A DNA stretch of 55,757 nucleotides from an uncultured Bacteroidales bacterium (GCA_946406195.1 CAMJJT010000012.1:1-55757), one strand, 5' to 3'; counted from the first letter of the stretch, positions 41,676-51,020 are shown. Made by a program: numbers and translations. Notes: a model not told the origin generated them from the letters alone.

Positions 41676-44600
41676 TTATGCTTTTGTGATGTTAATAGAT
41701 ACGTTATAGCCGTCCATCTCAAGCGCTTCGCTGTTTGAAAGTTTGAGCGCTTCGCTGTTTGAAAGTTCGAGTTTGGTGGCGAGGACTTGGGATTTGATGT
41801 AATCGCCGCAATGGAGGACTGCATTGTGGATCTCGGGACGGTCTTCGAGTTCGATCTCAATGCGGTCGGTAATCTCGAGGCCGGAGGACTTACGGAGGTT
41901 CTGAATGCGGTTGATGAGTTCGCGCGCGATACCTTCTTCTATCAATTCGTCCGTCAGTTCGATGTCGAGGGCGATAGTGAGGATACCGTTGTTGGCTACC
42001 AACCAGCCCGGCATGTCTTCCGTCAGGATCTCGACGTCCTCGGGCACTAACGTGCAGTTGAAAGTTGAAAGTTGAAAGTTGAAAGTACCTTCTTTTTCCA
42101 TTTTAGCGATGTCGTCTTGCGACATAGCGTTGATAGCCGCAGCTACGGCTTTCATGTTCGCACCCACTTTCTTACCGAGCACTTTGAAGTTCGGTTTGAT
42201 CTTCTTGACCAAACGGATCTCCGATTGTTCAGCAGGAACGACGATCAGTTCCTTGACGTTCACCTCGGATTTGATGAGGTCTGAAACGTGGAGGAGCGCA
42301 TCGGTTGTCTCTTGATCCGGAGTCGGGATGACAGCTTTCTGCAGCGGCTGACGGACGTTCTTCTCTGCGCGCTTACGGAGCGAGAGGATAGTAGAGGTTG
42401 CCTGCTGGGCGAGGTACATTTGACGCTCGAGGGTCTTGTTGATGAGCGACTCATCGGCTTTGGGCCACGTGCTGAGGTGTACCGTCTCACCGGTAAGGTC
42501 ACGGTAGAGACGGTCGGCATAGAACGGTGCGTTCGGCGCCATGAGTTGAGCGACGGTCTTGAGACAGGTGTAGAGCGTTTCGTATGCCGCCTGTTTGTCT
42601 TCGTTCATCTCACCGCCCCAGAAACGTTTGCGGTTCAGACGCACGTACCAGTTGGAGAGGTCGTCCTGCACGAAATCCGAGATCGCACGTCCGGCTTTGG
42701 TCGGTTCGTAGGTTTCGTAAGCGTCCGTCACCTCTTGGATAAGGGAGTTGAGTTTGGAGAGGATCCATTTGTCTATTTCGTGATCTCGTGATCTCGTGAT
42801 CTCGTGATCTCGACCGGGTTGCCAGTTATCGACGTTGGCGTAAAGGGCAAAGAATCCGTATGTGTTATAGAGCGTGCCGAAGAACTTACGGCGGACCTCA
42901 TCTACTCCTTCGGGATCGAACTTGAGGTTCTCCCACGGCGAGGAGTTCGTGAGCATGTACCATCGTACCGGGTCGGCTCCGTAAGCGTCCAGCGCACCGA
43001 AGGGATCGACAGCGTTGCCGAGGCGTTTGGACATCTTATTGCCGTTCTTATCCAGCACAAGACCGTTGGAGATGACGTTTTTGTAGGCTACCGTTCCTTC
43101 GATCATGGTGTGGATGGCATGGAGGGTGAAGAACCATCCACGGGTCTGATCAACGCCTTCGGAGATGAAGTCTGCCGTACGCGGCAGGTCCGCGTTCTCG
43201 AAGGGATAGTGGTTCTGTGCGTACGGCATCGCACCCGAATCAAACCAAACATCGATGAGGTCGAGTTCACGCTTCATGGGCTTGCCGGACGGAGAAACGA
43301 GGATGATCGAGTCCACGTACGGACGATGGAGGTCGATGACGGAAGGATCATAATTAGCCTTCGAATAATCGCCCACTTTATGATTCGGCCAAGGGTTGGC
43401 TTTCATGAAGCCTGCCTTCACAGATTTCTCGATTTCATCGAACAATTCTGCGATGGAACCGATGCACAATTCCTCGGTTCCGTCTTCGGTACGCCAGATA
43501 GGCAGCGGAGTACCCCAATAACGCGAACGGCTGAGGTTCCAATCGTTGAGGTTATTGAGCCACTGACCGAAACGTCCTGTTCCGGTGGATTCAGGCTGCC
43601 AGTTGATGGTCTTGTTGAGGGCAATCATCTCATCGCGCGCCATAGTGGATTTGATAAACCAACTATCCAACGGATAATAAAGGACAGGTTTGTCGGTTCG
43701 CCAACAATGGGGGTACGAGTGCACATGTTTCTCTGTGCGGAGAAGACGACCATCCGCTTTCATCTCCAGACAGAGGTGAAGGTCAAGCGATTCGGCTTTC
43801 GAAGCTGCTACTTCATCGTACTTGCCGTCGATGGTGAACTGCGGGTCATAGGCGTTCTTGACCCAACGACCGGCATACTTACGGTAGAGCTCGTCGTTGA
43901 CGTGGGTTTTGTACCAATCTTGGTCCAAATCTTCCACACGCCAATACTTACCGGTGAAATCCACCATAGGACGCGGACCGTTGTTCTTGGTCTGCATATA
44001 GAGACCCGGCACTCCGGATGCGTCAGCTACTTTCTTATCGTCCGCTCCGAAAGTCGGCGCGATATGTACGATACCGGTACCGTCTTCGGTGGTTACGTAG
44101 TCTCCCGGAATCACGCGGAATGCTCCTTCACCCGGGTTGACCCACGGGAAGAGCGGCTCGTACTCCAGTCCGACGAGGTCTGCGCCTTTATAGCGGGCTA
44201 CGATCTTCGGCTCTGTGGGTTTGCCTTCTTCATCCGCGCCGCACAGTTCTTTCTTATACGCATCCAGCCTTGCTTCGGCGAGGATAATAATCTCCTTCCC
44301 TTCAGGGAGGGTCGGGGTAGGCTTCTCCACAGCTACGTAATCAATTTTGGGGCCAACGCAAAGCGCAGTATTACTTGGTAATGTCCACGGAGTCGTCGTC
44401 CAAGCGATGATATAGCGACCGTCCTTCAAATGGAACTTCGCCGTACACGTCAGATCCTTCACGTCACGGTAACAGCCGGGCTGGTTGAGCTCGTGGGAGG
44501 AGAGACCTGTTCCTGCTGCCGGCGAATAGGGCTGGATAGTGTAGCCTTTATAGAGGTAACCCTTCTTGTAGAGCTCTTTGAGGAGATACCAAAGGGTCTC

Positions 44601-45071
44601 GATGTATTTGTTGTCGTACGTGATATAGGGGTTGTCGAGATCGACCCAGTAACCCATCTGCTTGGTGAGGGCGGTCCACTCGGCGGTGTATTTCATCACC
44701 TCGCGGCGACAAGCGGCATTGTATTCATCGACGGAAATCTTCTTGCCGATGTCCTCTTTGGTGATCCCTAACATCTTCTCCACGCCCAATTCCACGGGTA
44801 GACCGTGGGTGTCCCAACCGGCTTTACGGCGTACCTGAAAACCCTGCATGGTCTTGAAACGGCAGAACGTATCTTTGATGGTACGCGCCATGACGTGGTG
44901 AATACCGGGTTTGCCGTTCGCCGAAGGAGGACCTTCGAAGAACAAGAACTGCGGATGTCCCTCGCGCGTCGTTACACTTTTCTCAAACAGGTTTTCTGCT
45001 TCCCATTGTGCCAGCACTTCTTTACTAAGTGCCGGTAGATTCAATCCTTTATATTCGTTAAATTTTTTCAT
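41676..45071 (-). CDS. ileS: isoleucyl-tRNA synthetase (long, eukaryote-like type), with repeat-encoded insertions
   Basis: HIGH-type motif PGIHH at 55-59 and KMSKR near 680, the CP1 editing domain between them, and a long C-terminal region. The 1131-aa length and PGIHH form fit the type that resembles eukaryotic enzymes, a group often tolerant of mupirocin. Four stretches are repeat-encoded: EKPTPTLPEGKE in the editing domain, DHEITRSRDHEI after the catalytic core, NFQLSTFNC, and LSNSEALKLSNSEAL close to the C-terminus. All keep frame. Confidence 0.96.
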   Translation of the reverse strand: MKKFNEYKGLNLPALSKEVLAQWEAENLFEKSVTTREGHPQFLFFEGPPSANGKPGIHHVMARTIKDTFCRFKTMQGFQVRRKAGWDTHGLPVELGVEKMLGITKEDIGKKISVDEYNAACRREVMKYTAEWTALTKQMGYWVDLDNPYITYDNKYIETLWYLLKELYKKGYLYKGYTIQPYSPAAGTGLSSHELNQPGCYRDVKDLTCTAKFHLKDGRYIIAWTTTPWTLPSNTALCVGPKIDYVAVEKPTPTLPEGKEIIILAEARLDAYKKELCGADEEGKPTEPKIVARYKGADLVGLEYEPLFPWVNPGEGAFRVIPGDYVTTEDGTGIVHIAPTFGADDKKVADASGVPGLYMQTKNNGPRPMVDFTGKYWRVEDLDQDWYKTHVNDELYRKYAGRWVKNAYDPQFTIDGKYDEVAASKAESLDLHLCLEMKADGRLLRTEKHVHSYPHCWRTDKPVLYYPLDSWFIKSTMARDEMIALNKTINWQPESTGTGRFGQWLNNLNDWNLSRSRYWGTPLPIWRTEDGTEELCIGSIAELFDEIEKSVKAGFMKANPWPNHKVGDYSKANYDPSVIDLHRPYVDSIILVSPSGKPMKRELDLIDVWFDSGAMPYAQNHYPFENADLPRTADFISEGVDQTRGWFFTLHAIHTMIEGTVAYKNVISNGLVLDKNGNKMSKRLGNAVDPFGALDAYGADPVRWYMLTNSSPWENLKFDPEGVDEVRRKFFGTLYNTYGFFALYANVDNWQPGRDHEITRSRDHEIDKWILSKLNSLIQEVTDAYETYEPTKAGRAISDFVQDDLSNWYVRLNRKRFWGGEMNEDKQAAYETLYTCLKTVAQLMAPNAPFYADRLYRDLTGETVHLSTWPKADESLINKTLERQMYLAQQATSTILSLRKRAEKNVRQPLQKAVIPTPDQETTDALLHVSDLIKSEVNVKELIVVPAEQSEIRLVKKIKPNFKVLGKKVGANMKAVAAAINAMSQDDIAKMEKEGTFNFQLSTFNCTLVPEDVEILTEDMPGWLVANNGILTIALDIELTDELIEEGIARELINRIQNLRKSSGLEITDRIEIELEDRPEIHNAVLHCGDYIKSQVLATKLELSNSEALKLSNSEALEMDGYNVSINITKA
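41720..41769. repeat. 24-bp direct repeat at the ileS 3' end
   Basis: Two near-identical units (GCGCTTCGCTGTTTGAAAGT) encode SNSEALKL twice, extending the loop before the final strand. Confidence 0.92.
42056..42087. repeat. GTTGAAA heptamer tract in ileS
   Basis: Four GTTGAAA units encode FNFQLSTFN on the minus strand. Confidence 0.92.
42779..42813. repeat. GATCTCGT octamer tract in ileS
   Basis: Four GATCTCGT units encode DHEITRSRDHE in frame. Confidence 0.92.
44294..44322 (-). repeat. GCCTACCCC...AAGGGAAGG element in ileS
   Basis: Minus-strand GCCTACCCCGACCCTCCCTG then AAGGGAAGG: the same small element as in ribD, here encoding PTPTLPEGK in the editing domain. Confidence 0.88.
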
Positions 45072-45078
45072 ATCTGCT

Positions 45079-46887
45079 TTATTCTTTCACTCCTTCATTC
45101 ATAATTTCCGGTGCTACCATTCTCAGGAATTTATCCGGTAACGCTAATCGGTTCGGCCCTACAGAATGACCATATTTATTGCGTTTAAAATCTCCGTTTT
45201 CTTCTTTGCGTTCCTGACCATCGATAAACTTCGTGATCAAGTACGTATATAATTTCTGCCAATCCGCCACGAGGTTCTCCGCTTGCGCGCAGGAATAAGA
45301 AGTAAGGAAAGTGCGAGCGTCCTCCTCGCTGAGTTGGGCAGCTTGTTCGTCCACGCCTTCAATCTGGGTATTGAATTTATCATCCCATTTCTGCTGTGTC
45401 TCGCGTATATGCGGATACATGCGGCTGTATTTCGTGTACGCCCAGTTAGCGACCATGTTAAAGGTCCACCAAGCGCTGGTGGAGGAGAAAGTATAACTGT
45501 CTCCGTTTCCTTCAGCGAAACATTCCGGCACATGATTGATGCAGCTATACATCGGTACGTAGCATGAGCACGCGGCATCATCTACACCGAACCAGAAGAT
45601 ACCATAAGATTTTCGCATTTGTCCATTTACCATTTGGTCATTTCTCATCTGGGAGACGAAAGACCACGCAGTTTGCTGGGTAGCCGTCGGACGTTCGTAC
45701 CAGTATTGCAGTGTGTCATTGGTCGTTTGTCCTTGGTCGTTAGCCGATGGCAGTTTGAAGCCGAGACCGCCGTAACGGAGTTTGCTGTTCCAAGGTCCGG
45801 CATCGGTGCCTTGGGTGATGTCAAGCGGTGTACCTTTGTACTCATCGCGCATACATTCTTTGATGTCTTGTACGGACACTTTGCGCTCCGGTACGAACCA
45901 AAGCGGCATGTGTTCTCCTTCGTACTGACCTTTGGTGTCGCGGAAAGTCTTGCCGGTAGCGTAGTCGAAATAGCGATCCATGCCCGATACGAAATGGTTG
46001 AAGAACGACCATACACGTGCTTCGCAGACATAGAGCCCGCTAAAATCGAAGGGGTTATAAGCGGCTTGGAAAGAGAAGTCTTTGTCCTCGCCCTTGAAAT
46101 ACTCTTTCTCGCGTGCAAAAGCGATGAGGTCTTTATCCCACATCCAATCGCCATGACAGATGCAGTTCAGTTTTTTCTGGAGTCTTTTCTGCTCTTTGGT
46201 CAGTTTGGCTTTGCCCTGCGGCAAGGTAGTGATACGAGCTTGGTTAGCATGTCCGCTGATAGCGTTATCCGGGATACGAACGGCTACCCAGTTAGCACCT
46301 TTCTGACCCGGTCCTTTGCCGATGAGATCCATGATCCATACCTCGTTAGGGTCACCGATGGAGAAGGATTCTCCTTCTGAGGCGTATCCATATTCGTTCA
46401 CGAGTGCGATCATGCACTCGATCGCTTCGCGGGCAGTCTTGGAGCGCTCCAAAGCGATATAGATGAGACTTCCGTAGTCCACGCCGACGGTGTCCCAGAG
46501 GGCTTCGCGTCCGCCCCAAGTGGTCTCACCGATGGTGACTTGATGTTCGTTCGTGTTGCCCACTACCGAATAAGTGTGCGCAATCTGGGGGATTTGTCCT
46601 AAGGGTCTTCCGGTGTCCCAATCCTGCACATCGCGCATAGCGCCTTCGGGGTGATCAGCTGCCGGCACAAAATGCAGGAAACCGAACATACCATATGAAT
46701 CCGCAGCGTACGAGATGATCGTACTGCCGTCCGATGAGGCTTTCTTACCAACGAGGAAGTTGGTACAAGCGGACGTTTCCAAAGGAAACGAGACCGCCAT
46801 TATCATGGCTGAAAGACCGGCTACCAGTAGCCTGAAAGACCGCTTTGCTGAAAGACCGCTCACGGTGTTCGCTGAAAGATTTGTCAT
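45079..46887 (-). CDS. C69-family dipeptidase, secreted
   Basis: Ntn-hydrolase dipeptidase; the nucleophile is probably C41, exposed when the signal peptide is cleaved (LETSACTNFLVGKKASSDGS). Further family signs are GETTWGGR and ISYAADSYGMFGF. The N-terminus MTNLSANTVSGLSAKRSFRL and two internal stretches (DQGQTTNDTL, RNDQMVNGQMRK) are repeat-encoded. The start overlaps the glycogen synthase stop (ATGA). 602 aa. Confidence 0.9.
   Translation of the reverse strand: MTNLSANTVSGLSAKRSFRLLVAGLSAMIMAVSFPLETSACTNFLVGKKASSDGSTIISYAADSYGMFGFLHFVPAADHPEGAMRDVQDWDTGRPLGQIPQIAHTYSVVGNTNEHQVTIGETTWGGREALWDTVGVDYGSLIYIALERSKTAREAIECMIALVNEYGYASEGESFSIGDPNEVWIMDLIGKGPGQKGANWVAVRIPDNAISGHANQARITTLPQGKAKLTKEQKRLQKKLNCICHGDWMWDKDLIAFAREKEYFKGEDKDFSFQAAYNPFDFSGLYVCEARVWSFFNHFVSGMDRYFDYATGKTFRDTKGQYEGEHMPLWFVPERKVSVQDIKECMRDEYKGTPLDITQGTDAGPWNSKLRYGGLGFKLPSANDQGQTTNDTLQYWYERPTATQQTAWSFVSQMRNDQMVNGQMRKSYGIFWFGVDDAACSCYVPMYSCINHVPECFAEGNGDSYTFSSTSAWWTFNMVANWAYTKYSRMYPHIRETQQKWDDKFNTQIEGVDEQAAQLSEEDARTFLTSYSCAQAENLVADWQKLYTYLITKFIDGQERKEENGDFKRNKYGHSVGPNRLALPDKFLRMVAPEIMNEGVKE
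45616..45648. repeat. ATGGTAAATGACCAA-type word in the C69 gene
   Basis: The minus strand reads AATGACCAAATGGTAAATGG, encoding NDQMVNGQM inside the protein. The same word sits at gene starts at 49369 and 52306. Confidence 0.85.
46804..46884. repeat. GCTGAAAGACCGCT repeat at the C69 5' end
   Basis: Three to four GCTGAAAGA(CCGCT) units encode the N-terminal part of the signal peptide region (LSAKRSFRL, LSAN). Confidence 0.85.
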
Positions 46888-48458
46888 AATAAACGCGGGT
46901 TTTGGAGTTCATCTATTCGGATATTCTTTTTCTTTAAAGCTATTTCATAAGCTTTGTGGTAGTATTTGAAGAAATGCTTCCAGTCGGCTTTCTTGGCGAT
47001 ATCAGCTGCGGCTTTGCGAGCGAGAGCTTTGTCTTCACCGCAGAGACGGTCATAACGCAGCAAGGCATCGGCGATGCGGTCTGCTACCTCATCAAAATTG
47101 GAGTCATTTCGCTCTACCACCACAACGCCATATTGGTCTTTCTGCTGCGCAGCCCATACTCCGAAGCCTGCGAGCGAAGTGGTGATGGTAGGAACATGGA
47201 ATGCGCAGGACTCGAGCGGCGTGTATCCCCAAGGCTCATAGTAGGAGGGGAAGACCGTGACGTCGAGACCCAACAGCAGGTCGTAGTACTTCATGCCGAA
47301 GAGCGGATCGTTTCCGTCGAGGTAATAAGGCACGAAGACAGCGCTCACTTTTCCTTTGCGAGAAGGAGCTCGGTCAAGATAAGGAACCATGATAAAGGCA
47401 ACCACTTCTTTCTCCGGTTGGTCGCTATGATAGATTTTCTGCGCGAGTTTATCCAGTGCAGCTGCAAAGACATCGATTCCTTTGTTCTTCCATTCCTGCC
47501 GTCCGGATATACCGACGAGCAGCGCGTTCTGCGGAACGACACCACCCAGCATTTCACCTGCCACTTTATGCAAAGCAGCTCGCGCTATCTGGCGCTTGGC
47601 ATCAAAATCTTTCCCTTTGGGAACGTAAGTGGGTTCGAAGCCGTTCGGAGTCACTATATCCACCGGTTTATCAAGGAGTTGTTGGCACTCACGGGCGGTG
47701 ATGTCGCTGACCGTCGTGAAACAGTCGGCATGGTGAGCAGCTTGTTTCTCCACGGAGTGCTTGGAAACCATGTTCAGTTCGTACGCCATCTGGTCTCCGT
47801 TATAATTCTCGAAATAATCGTAGAGCGGTTTGCCGTTTCCGGCGATAGAGCGTCCGATACTGGTGGCATGTGTGGTGAAGAGAGTAGCAATCTGCGGACA
47901 GTGGTCCTGCAGGTAGAAGATCGAGAAAGCGGTCTGCCATTCGTTAGCGTGCATGCAGAACTGGGGTACTTGAACGGCAGGGTTGATGCTGATATTCTCT
48001 TTCTCCATGAGCCAATGATAGAGGCTCTCCATGACCATTCCTGCGGCATAGCCAAAGAGACAGGACTCATCGTAATCCCCGTAAGCGGCATGGCTCTGCA
48101 CTTGGAACTTATCCCAAGCCCACGAATAGATCTCATTTTTGTGCGCCCAGAGGGCATCGAATTGCAGGAGGATAGCTATCGGTTGACCCGGTACGTCCCA
48201 TCGTCCGATACGGATGGGGATGGAGACCTCACCCCGACCCTCTCCCAAAGAGAGGGAGGAAGGATTCCAATCGGAAAGTAAACTTTCGTCTTCTTTGAAA
48301 TAGATGTCACTATGATCGCCGAAGTCAGGTCCGAAGAAGAATACTTTATCGGGGTGCTCGGCTTGCATGGAAGCAGCGCGCGTGGAAAGGACGGCATAGA
48401 TACCTCCTACGCGGTTACATACTTCCCATGAGGTTTCAAAAATATAATCCGGTTGCAT
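46884..48458 (-). CDS. glycogen synthase (GT3-like)
   Basis: The opening ETSWEVCNRVGGIYAVLSTRA and late YEPWGYTPLESCAFHVPTIT match the glycogen synthase family related to the eukaryotic GT3 enzyme, common in Bacteroidota. Residues NPSSLSLGEGRGEV near 65-80 are encoded by a CCTCACCCC...GAGAGGGA element and look inserted. The next gene starts in the stop (ATGA). 524 aa. Confidence 0.9.
   Translation of the reverse strand: MQPDYIFETSWEVCNRVGGIYAVLSTRAASMQAEHPDKVFFFGPDFGDHSDIYFKEDESLLSDWNPSSLSLGEGRGEVSIPIRIGRWDVPGQPIAILLQFDALWAHKNEIYSWAWDKFQVQSHAAYGDYDESCLFGYAAGMVMESLYHWLMEKENISINPAVQVPQFCMHANEWQTAFSIFYLQDHCPQIATLFTTHATSIGRSIAGNGKPLYDYFENYNGDQMAYELNMVSKHSVEKQAAHHADCFTTVSDITARECQQLLDKPVDIVTPNGFEPTYVPKGKDFDAKRQIARAALHKVAGEMLGGVVPQNALLVGISGRQEWKNKGIDVFAAALDKLAQKIYHSDQPEKEVVAFIMVPYLDRAPSRKGKVSAVFVPYYLDGNDPLFGMKYYDLLLGLDVTVFPSYYEPWGYTPLESCAFHVPTITTSLAGFGVWAAQQKDQYGVVVVERNDSNFDEVADRIADALLRYDRLCGEDKALARKAAADIAKKADWKHFFKYYHKAYEIALKKKNIRIDELQNPRLL
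48226..48260 (-). repeat. ACCTCACCCC...AGAGAGGGA element in glycogen synthase
   Basis: CCTCACCCCGACCCTCTCCC then AAAGAGAGGGA: CCCTCTC can pair with GAGAGGG. A second small GC-rich palindromic family, translated in frame. Confidence 0.85.
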
Positions 48459-49391
48459 TTATTGGTTGAGTAATTTATCTATTTTTTGTATGTTCGTTGG
48501 TAAATCGTCATCGGCGTTGAGCCAATTAATGTCTTTGTCTCTTCTGAACCAAGTCATTTGCCTTTTGGCATAATGGCGTGTGTTCTGCTGAATGAGTTCG
48601 ATGGCGCGGTCCAAGTCGTATTCGCCGTCGAAGTACGCAAAGAGTTCTTTGTAACCGACCGTTTGCAGGCTGTTGAGATGACGTTTGGGGTACACCTTTC
48701 GGGCTTCATCCACCAATCCGTTCGCTACCATCTGCTTCACGCGCTCGTTTATGCGCGCGTACAATACTTCGCGCGGACGGTCGAGAGCTACCTTGACGAT
48801 GCGGAAAGGGCGATTGTCGTTGGTCGATTTTGTCAGGAGCGAGCTATAGGGTTTGCCCGTTGTGAGGCATAACTCGACGCAATGTGCCAGACGAGCAGGG
48901 TTCGCTTGATCCACTGTCTGCCAGTAGTCGGGGTCGAGACGTTGCACTTCGTTTTGGAGCCAAGTCAGTCCGTGCTGCCGGTAGTGGGATTGCACTTCTG
49001 CGCGGATTTTATCCGGCACTGCAGGAAGATCATCCAACCCTTTGCACACCGCGTCGGCGTATAACATCGAACCTCCGGTCATGACGACGACGGGATGGGT
49101 AGTGAAGAGTTCTTCCAAGAGTTTGAGCGCATCCCGTTCGTATTGTCCGGCGTTGTAGTTCTCCTCCAACTCACGCGTGGCTACGAAATAATGTGGCACG
49201 CGTGCCTGCTCTTCGGCAGTCGGAGCAGCGGTACCGATAGGTATGCCGCGGAAGATCTGCCGGCTGTCACAGTTGAGGATGGGGCAATGAAGATGTTCCG
49301 CTACGCGGAGGGAGAGCTCTGTCTTACCGACACCCGTAGGACCCAAGAGCAAAACCAGGGTTTTGCGATTTACCATTTGGTCATTTACCAT
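48459..49391 (-). CDS. miaA: tRNA dimethylallyltransferase
   Basis: Adds the isopentenyl group to A37 of tRNAs that read U-starting codons. P-loop GPTGVGKT at 17-24, then LNCDSRQIFRGIPIGTAAPT and GGSMLYADA. The N-terminus MVNDQMVNRK is encoded by an ATGGTAAATGACCAA repeat, so the repeat supplies the start codon; a second in-frame ATG is 5 codons later. It abuts the glycogen synthase start. 310 aa. Confidence 0.95.
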   Translation of the reverse strand: MVNDQMVNRKTLVLLLGPTGVGKTELSLRVAEHLHCPILNCDSRQIFRGIPIGTAAPTAEEQARVPHYFVATRELEENYNAGQYERDALKLLEELFTTHPVVVMTGGSMLYADAVCKGLDDLPAVPDKIRAEVQSHYRQHGLTWLQNEVQRLDPDYWQTVDQANPARLAHCVELCLTTGKPYSSLLTKSTNDNRPFRIVKVALDRPREVLYARINERVKQMVANGLVDEARKVYPKRHLNSLQTVGYKELFAYFDGEYDLDRAIELIQQNTRHYAKRQMTWFRRDKDINWLNADDDLPTNIQKIDKLLNQ

Positions 49392-49402
49392 TTGGTTATT
49401 TA
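49369..49402. repeat. ATGGTAAATGACCAA repeat at the miaA start
   Basis: Two word copies overlap the miaA start region and the 8-nt gap after the upstream stop. Confidence 0.88.
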
Positions 49403-49951
49403 GAACATCGTGCCGTCATCGAAACTGAGGTCCTGGAAGCCTTCCATGTCGATGTCGTTCATGTCATACTCGTCTTTGAACTCATCATCGAACATGAAAT
49501 CATCGTCTTTGCCTTTTCCTCCGATACCGGCTAAAGGATCTTCGGACTTGAGCTGTTTCGGTGCTTTACCGGTTGATTCCACGCACTCCACGCCGTTCAT
49601 TGTGCCGGCTTTGATCTCCTTTAGGCTACCAAAGAAATAGCGCTCGAACATCGGGTCGAAGATATAAATGAGGCGTTGCCCTTGTTCGCTAATGAGGTCG
49701 GAGAGACGTGTATCGTTCATGACCATGTTGTCATACTCGAAGTTGGACTCCATCTCCACGAGGGTCACTTCCTGTCCTTTCTCCCACTCGTCGTTGCAGA
49801 GGAAGAAAGAGGTCATCTGGTCGTCGGGATAACCGACGCTTTTTAAAATAGCTTCGTGCAGTTGGAGGAAGGTAGCGTCTGAGTCTGCTTCAAACACACG
49901 GCGGAAAGCAGGGTCTCCTTCTTCGCACGAAAAAGTAAATCTGTAAATCAT
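49400..49951 (-). CDS. plasmid pRiA4b ORF-3-like protein
   Basis: The start (IYRFTFSCEEGDPAFRRVFEA), LQLHEAILKSVGYPDDQM and FFLCNDEWEKGQEV match the pRiA4b ORF-3 fold. The last 50 residues are very acidic (DDDFMFDDEFKDEYDMND). Role unknown; despite the plasmid name it is a common chromosomal Bacteroidota gene. 183 aa. Confidence 0.82.
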   Translation of the reverse strand: MIYRFTFSCEEGDPAFRRVFEADSDATFLQLHEAILKSVGYPDDQMTSFFLCNDEWEKGQEVTLVEMESNFEYDNMVMNDTRLSDLISEQGQRLIYIFDPMFERYFFGSLKEIKAGTMNGVECVESTGKAPKQLKSEDPLAGIGGKGKDDDFMFDDEFKDEYDMNDIDMEGFQDLSFDDGTMF

Positions 49952-49974
49952 ATTAATGTCTATTAGTTATTCGT

Positions 49975-51000
49975 TTATAATTGGCTCATAACCACTTCAC
50001 CCACGGCTTGGAGGGTAGAGAGGCTGATGTTGGACATGTCGTCATTGCGTGTATGCCACCAAGCGGCGAAGCCTGTAGCGTTACGGATGTCATAATGGAT
50101 GATATCCACGCAGGGGATTCCCGCTATGTAGTTGACGTAGTAATGGTCATCGGTAATGGGATAGGATTGCTGTTGGCTGAAGAGCGCTCCATAGCCCAGT
50201 TGTTCGGCATCTTTCCATATTTTCTGCTGGTAGTTCCGTGCGTACTGGGTGGAATATAGTTCGCGCGGGAAAGAAGCGTCGGGTGCGCCTACCATGTCGA
50301 GGACTATTCCAAAGGAATAGATAGGCTTCGCCTGATTGACCGCTTCGCTGTTAGACCGCTTCGCTGTTGGATCGGCTTCGCCTGTTAGACGGGCATAGTT
50401 GGTTGCCCATAGTTGGGAACCGAGACACCATGTGTCTTCCCGCTCCATACCGGTGTAGAAACGAGGTGTTCCCATGTCTTCGCAATCGAAGAAGACGATG
50501 TCAACAGGGGTGTGGAGGGTGGAGTCGGATATTCTGAGACCGAGTTGGCGAGCTACTTCGAGGAGCACTCCCACACCGCTGGCACCGTCGTTAGCCCCCG
50601 GAACGTTGTAGAAACGGTCGGCATAATCATCTTCTTCATCACACCACGGACGTGTGTCATAGTGTGCGCCCAAGAGGATACGAGGACGGGAAGCGATCTC
50701 CGGCGTGGAGAAATGCGCGATGATATTATATATCTGCTGCATGTTGCCGCGATAATCAGGCATCTCACCCCGTTGGAGTTCCACTTTTGCACCTTTCGCA
50801 CGGAGCTGTTGGATAAGCCAAACTGCACAGTCGTTATGGGCTTTGCTATTAGGAACACGCGGTCCGAACGCCATCTGTCCTTCTATGTAAGCATAAGCGG
50901 AGTCAGCGTTAAAAGCAGGACGAGCGATGGTCTCCTGTTTCTTGCCGCAAGAGGCAAAAAGGCAAAGGATGCCCAATGCCAAGAGGATTTTTCGGTACAT
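49975..51000 (-). CDS. M28-family peptidase / glutaminyl-peptide cyclotransferase lipoprotein
   Basis: Lipoprotein signal with lipobox FASC. Zinc ligands sit in LLGAHYDTRPW, VPGANDGASGVGV and FFDCEDMG, with a later HYDIRNATGFAAWWHTRNDD. The family either removes N-terminal amino acids or cyclises N-terminal Gln; the aromatic end favours cyclase. ATG 51000 gives a compact signal; ATG 51024 overlaps the prs stop (ATGA) and is the alternative. Residues GEADPTAKRSNSEAVNQAKP are repeat-encoded (50323-50391). Confidence 0.88.
   Translation of the reverse strand: MYRKILLALGILCLFASCGKKQETIARPAFNADSAYAYIEGQMAFGPRVPNSKAHNDCAVWLIQQLRAKGAKVELQRGEMPDYRGNMQQIYNIIAHFSTPEIASRPRILLGAHYDTRPWCDEEDDYADRFYNVPGANDGASGVGVLLEVARQLGLRISDSTLHTPVDIVFFDCEDMGTPRFYTGMEREDTWCLGSQLWATNYARLTGEADPTAKRSNSEAVNQAKPIYSFGIVLDMVGAPDASFPRELYSTQYARNYQQKIWKDAEQLGYGALFSQQQSYPITDDHYYVNYIAGIPCVDIIHYDIRNATGFAAWWHTRNDDMSNISLSTLQAVGEVVMSQL
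50323..50391. repeat. GACCGCTTCGCTGTTA repeat in the M28 gene
   Basis: Two GACCGCTTCGCTGTTA/G units flanked by GGCTTCGCCTG words. In frame; encodes a Ser/Glu/Ala/Lys loop. Confidence 0.88.
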
Positions 51001-51020
51001 TATTTTCAGTCCTGTGTGTA

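Noticed and set aside
42804..44381. Long plus-strand open frame (525 aa) opposite ileS
   Set aside because: It is antisense to conserved IleRS motifs, has no family similarity or promoter, and reflects codon bias of the real gene. The same holds for long frames opposite dcp (36013-37161), glycogen synthase (46956-48281), surA (9990-11063) and the nuclease gene (52314-53411).
49400..49951. pRiA4b ORF-3-like gene taken as a sign of a plasmid or transposon
   Set aside because: The family is common on Bacteroidota chromosomes, and the gene sits in a housekeeping run.
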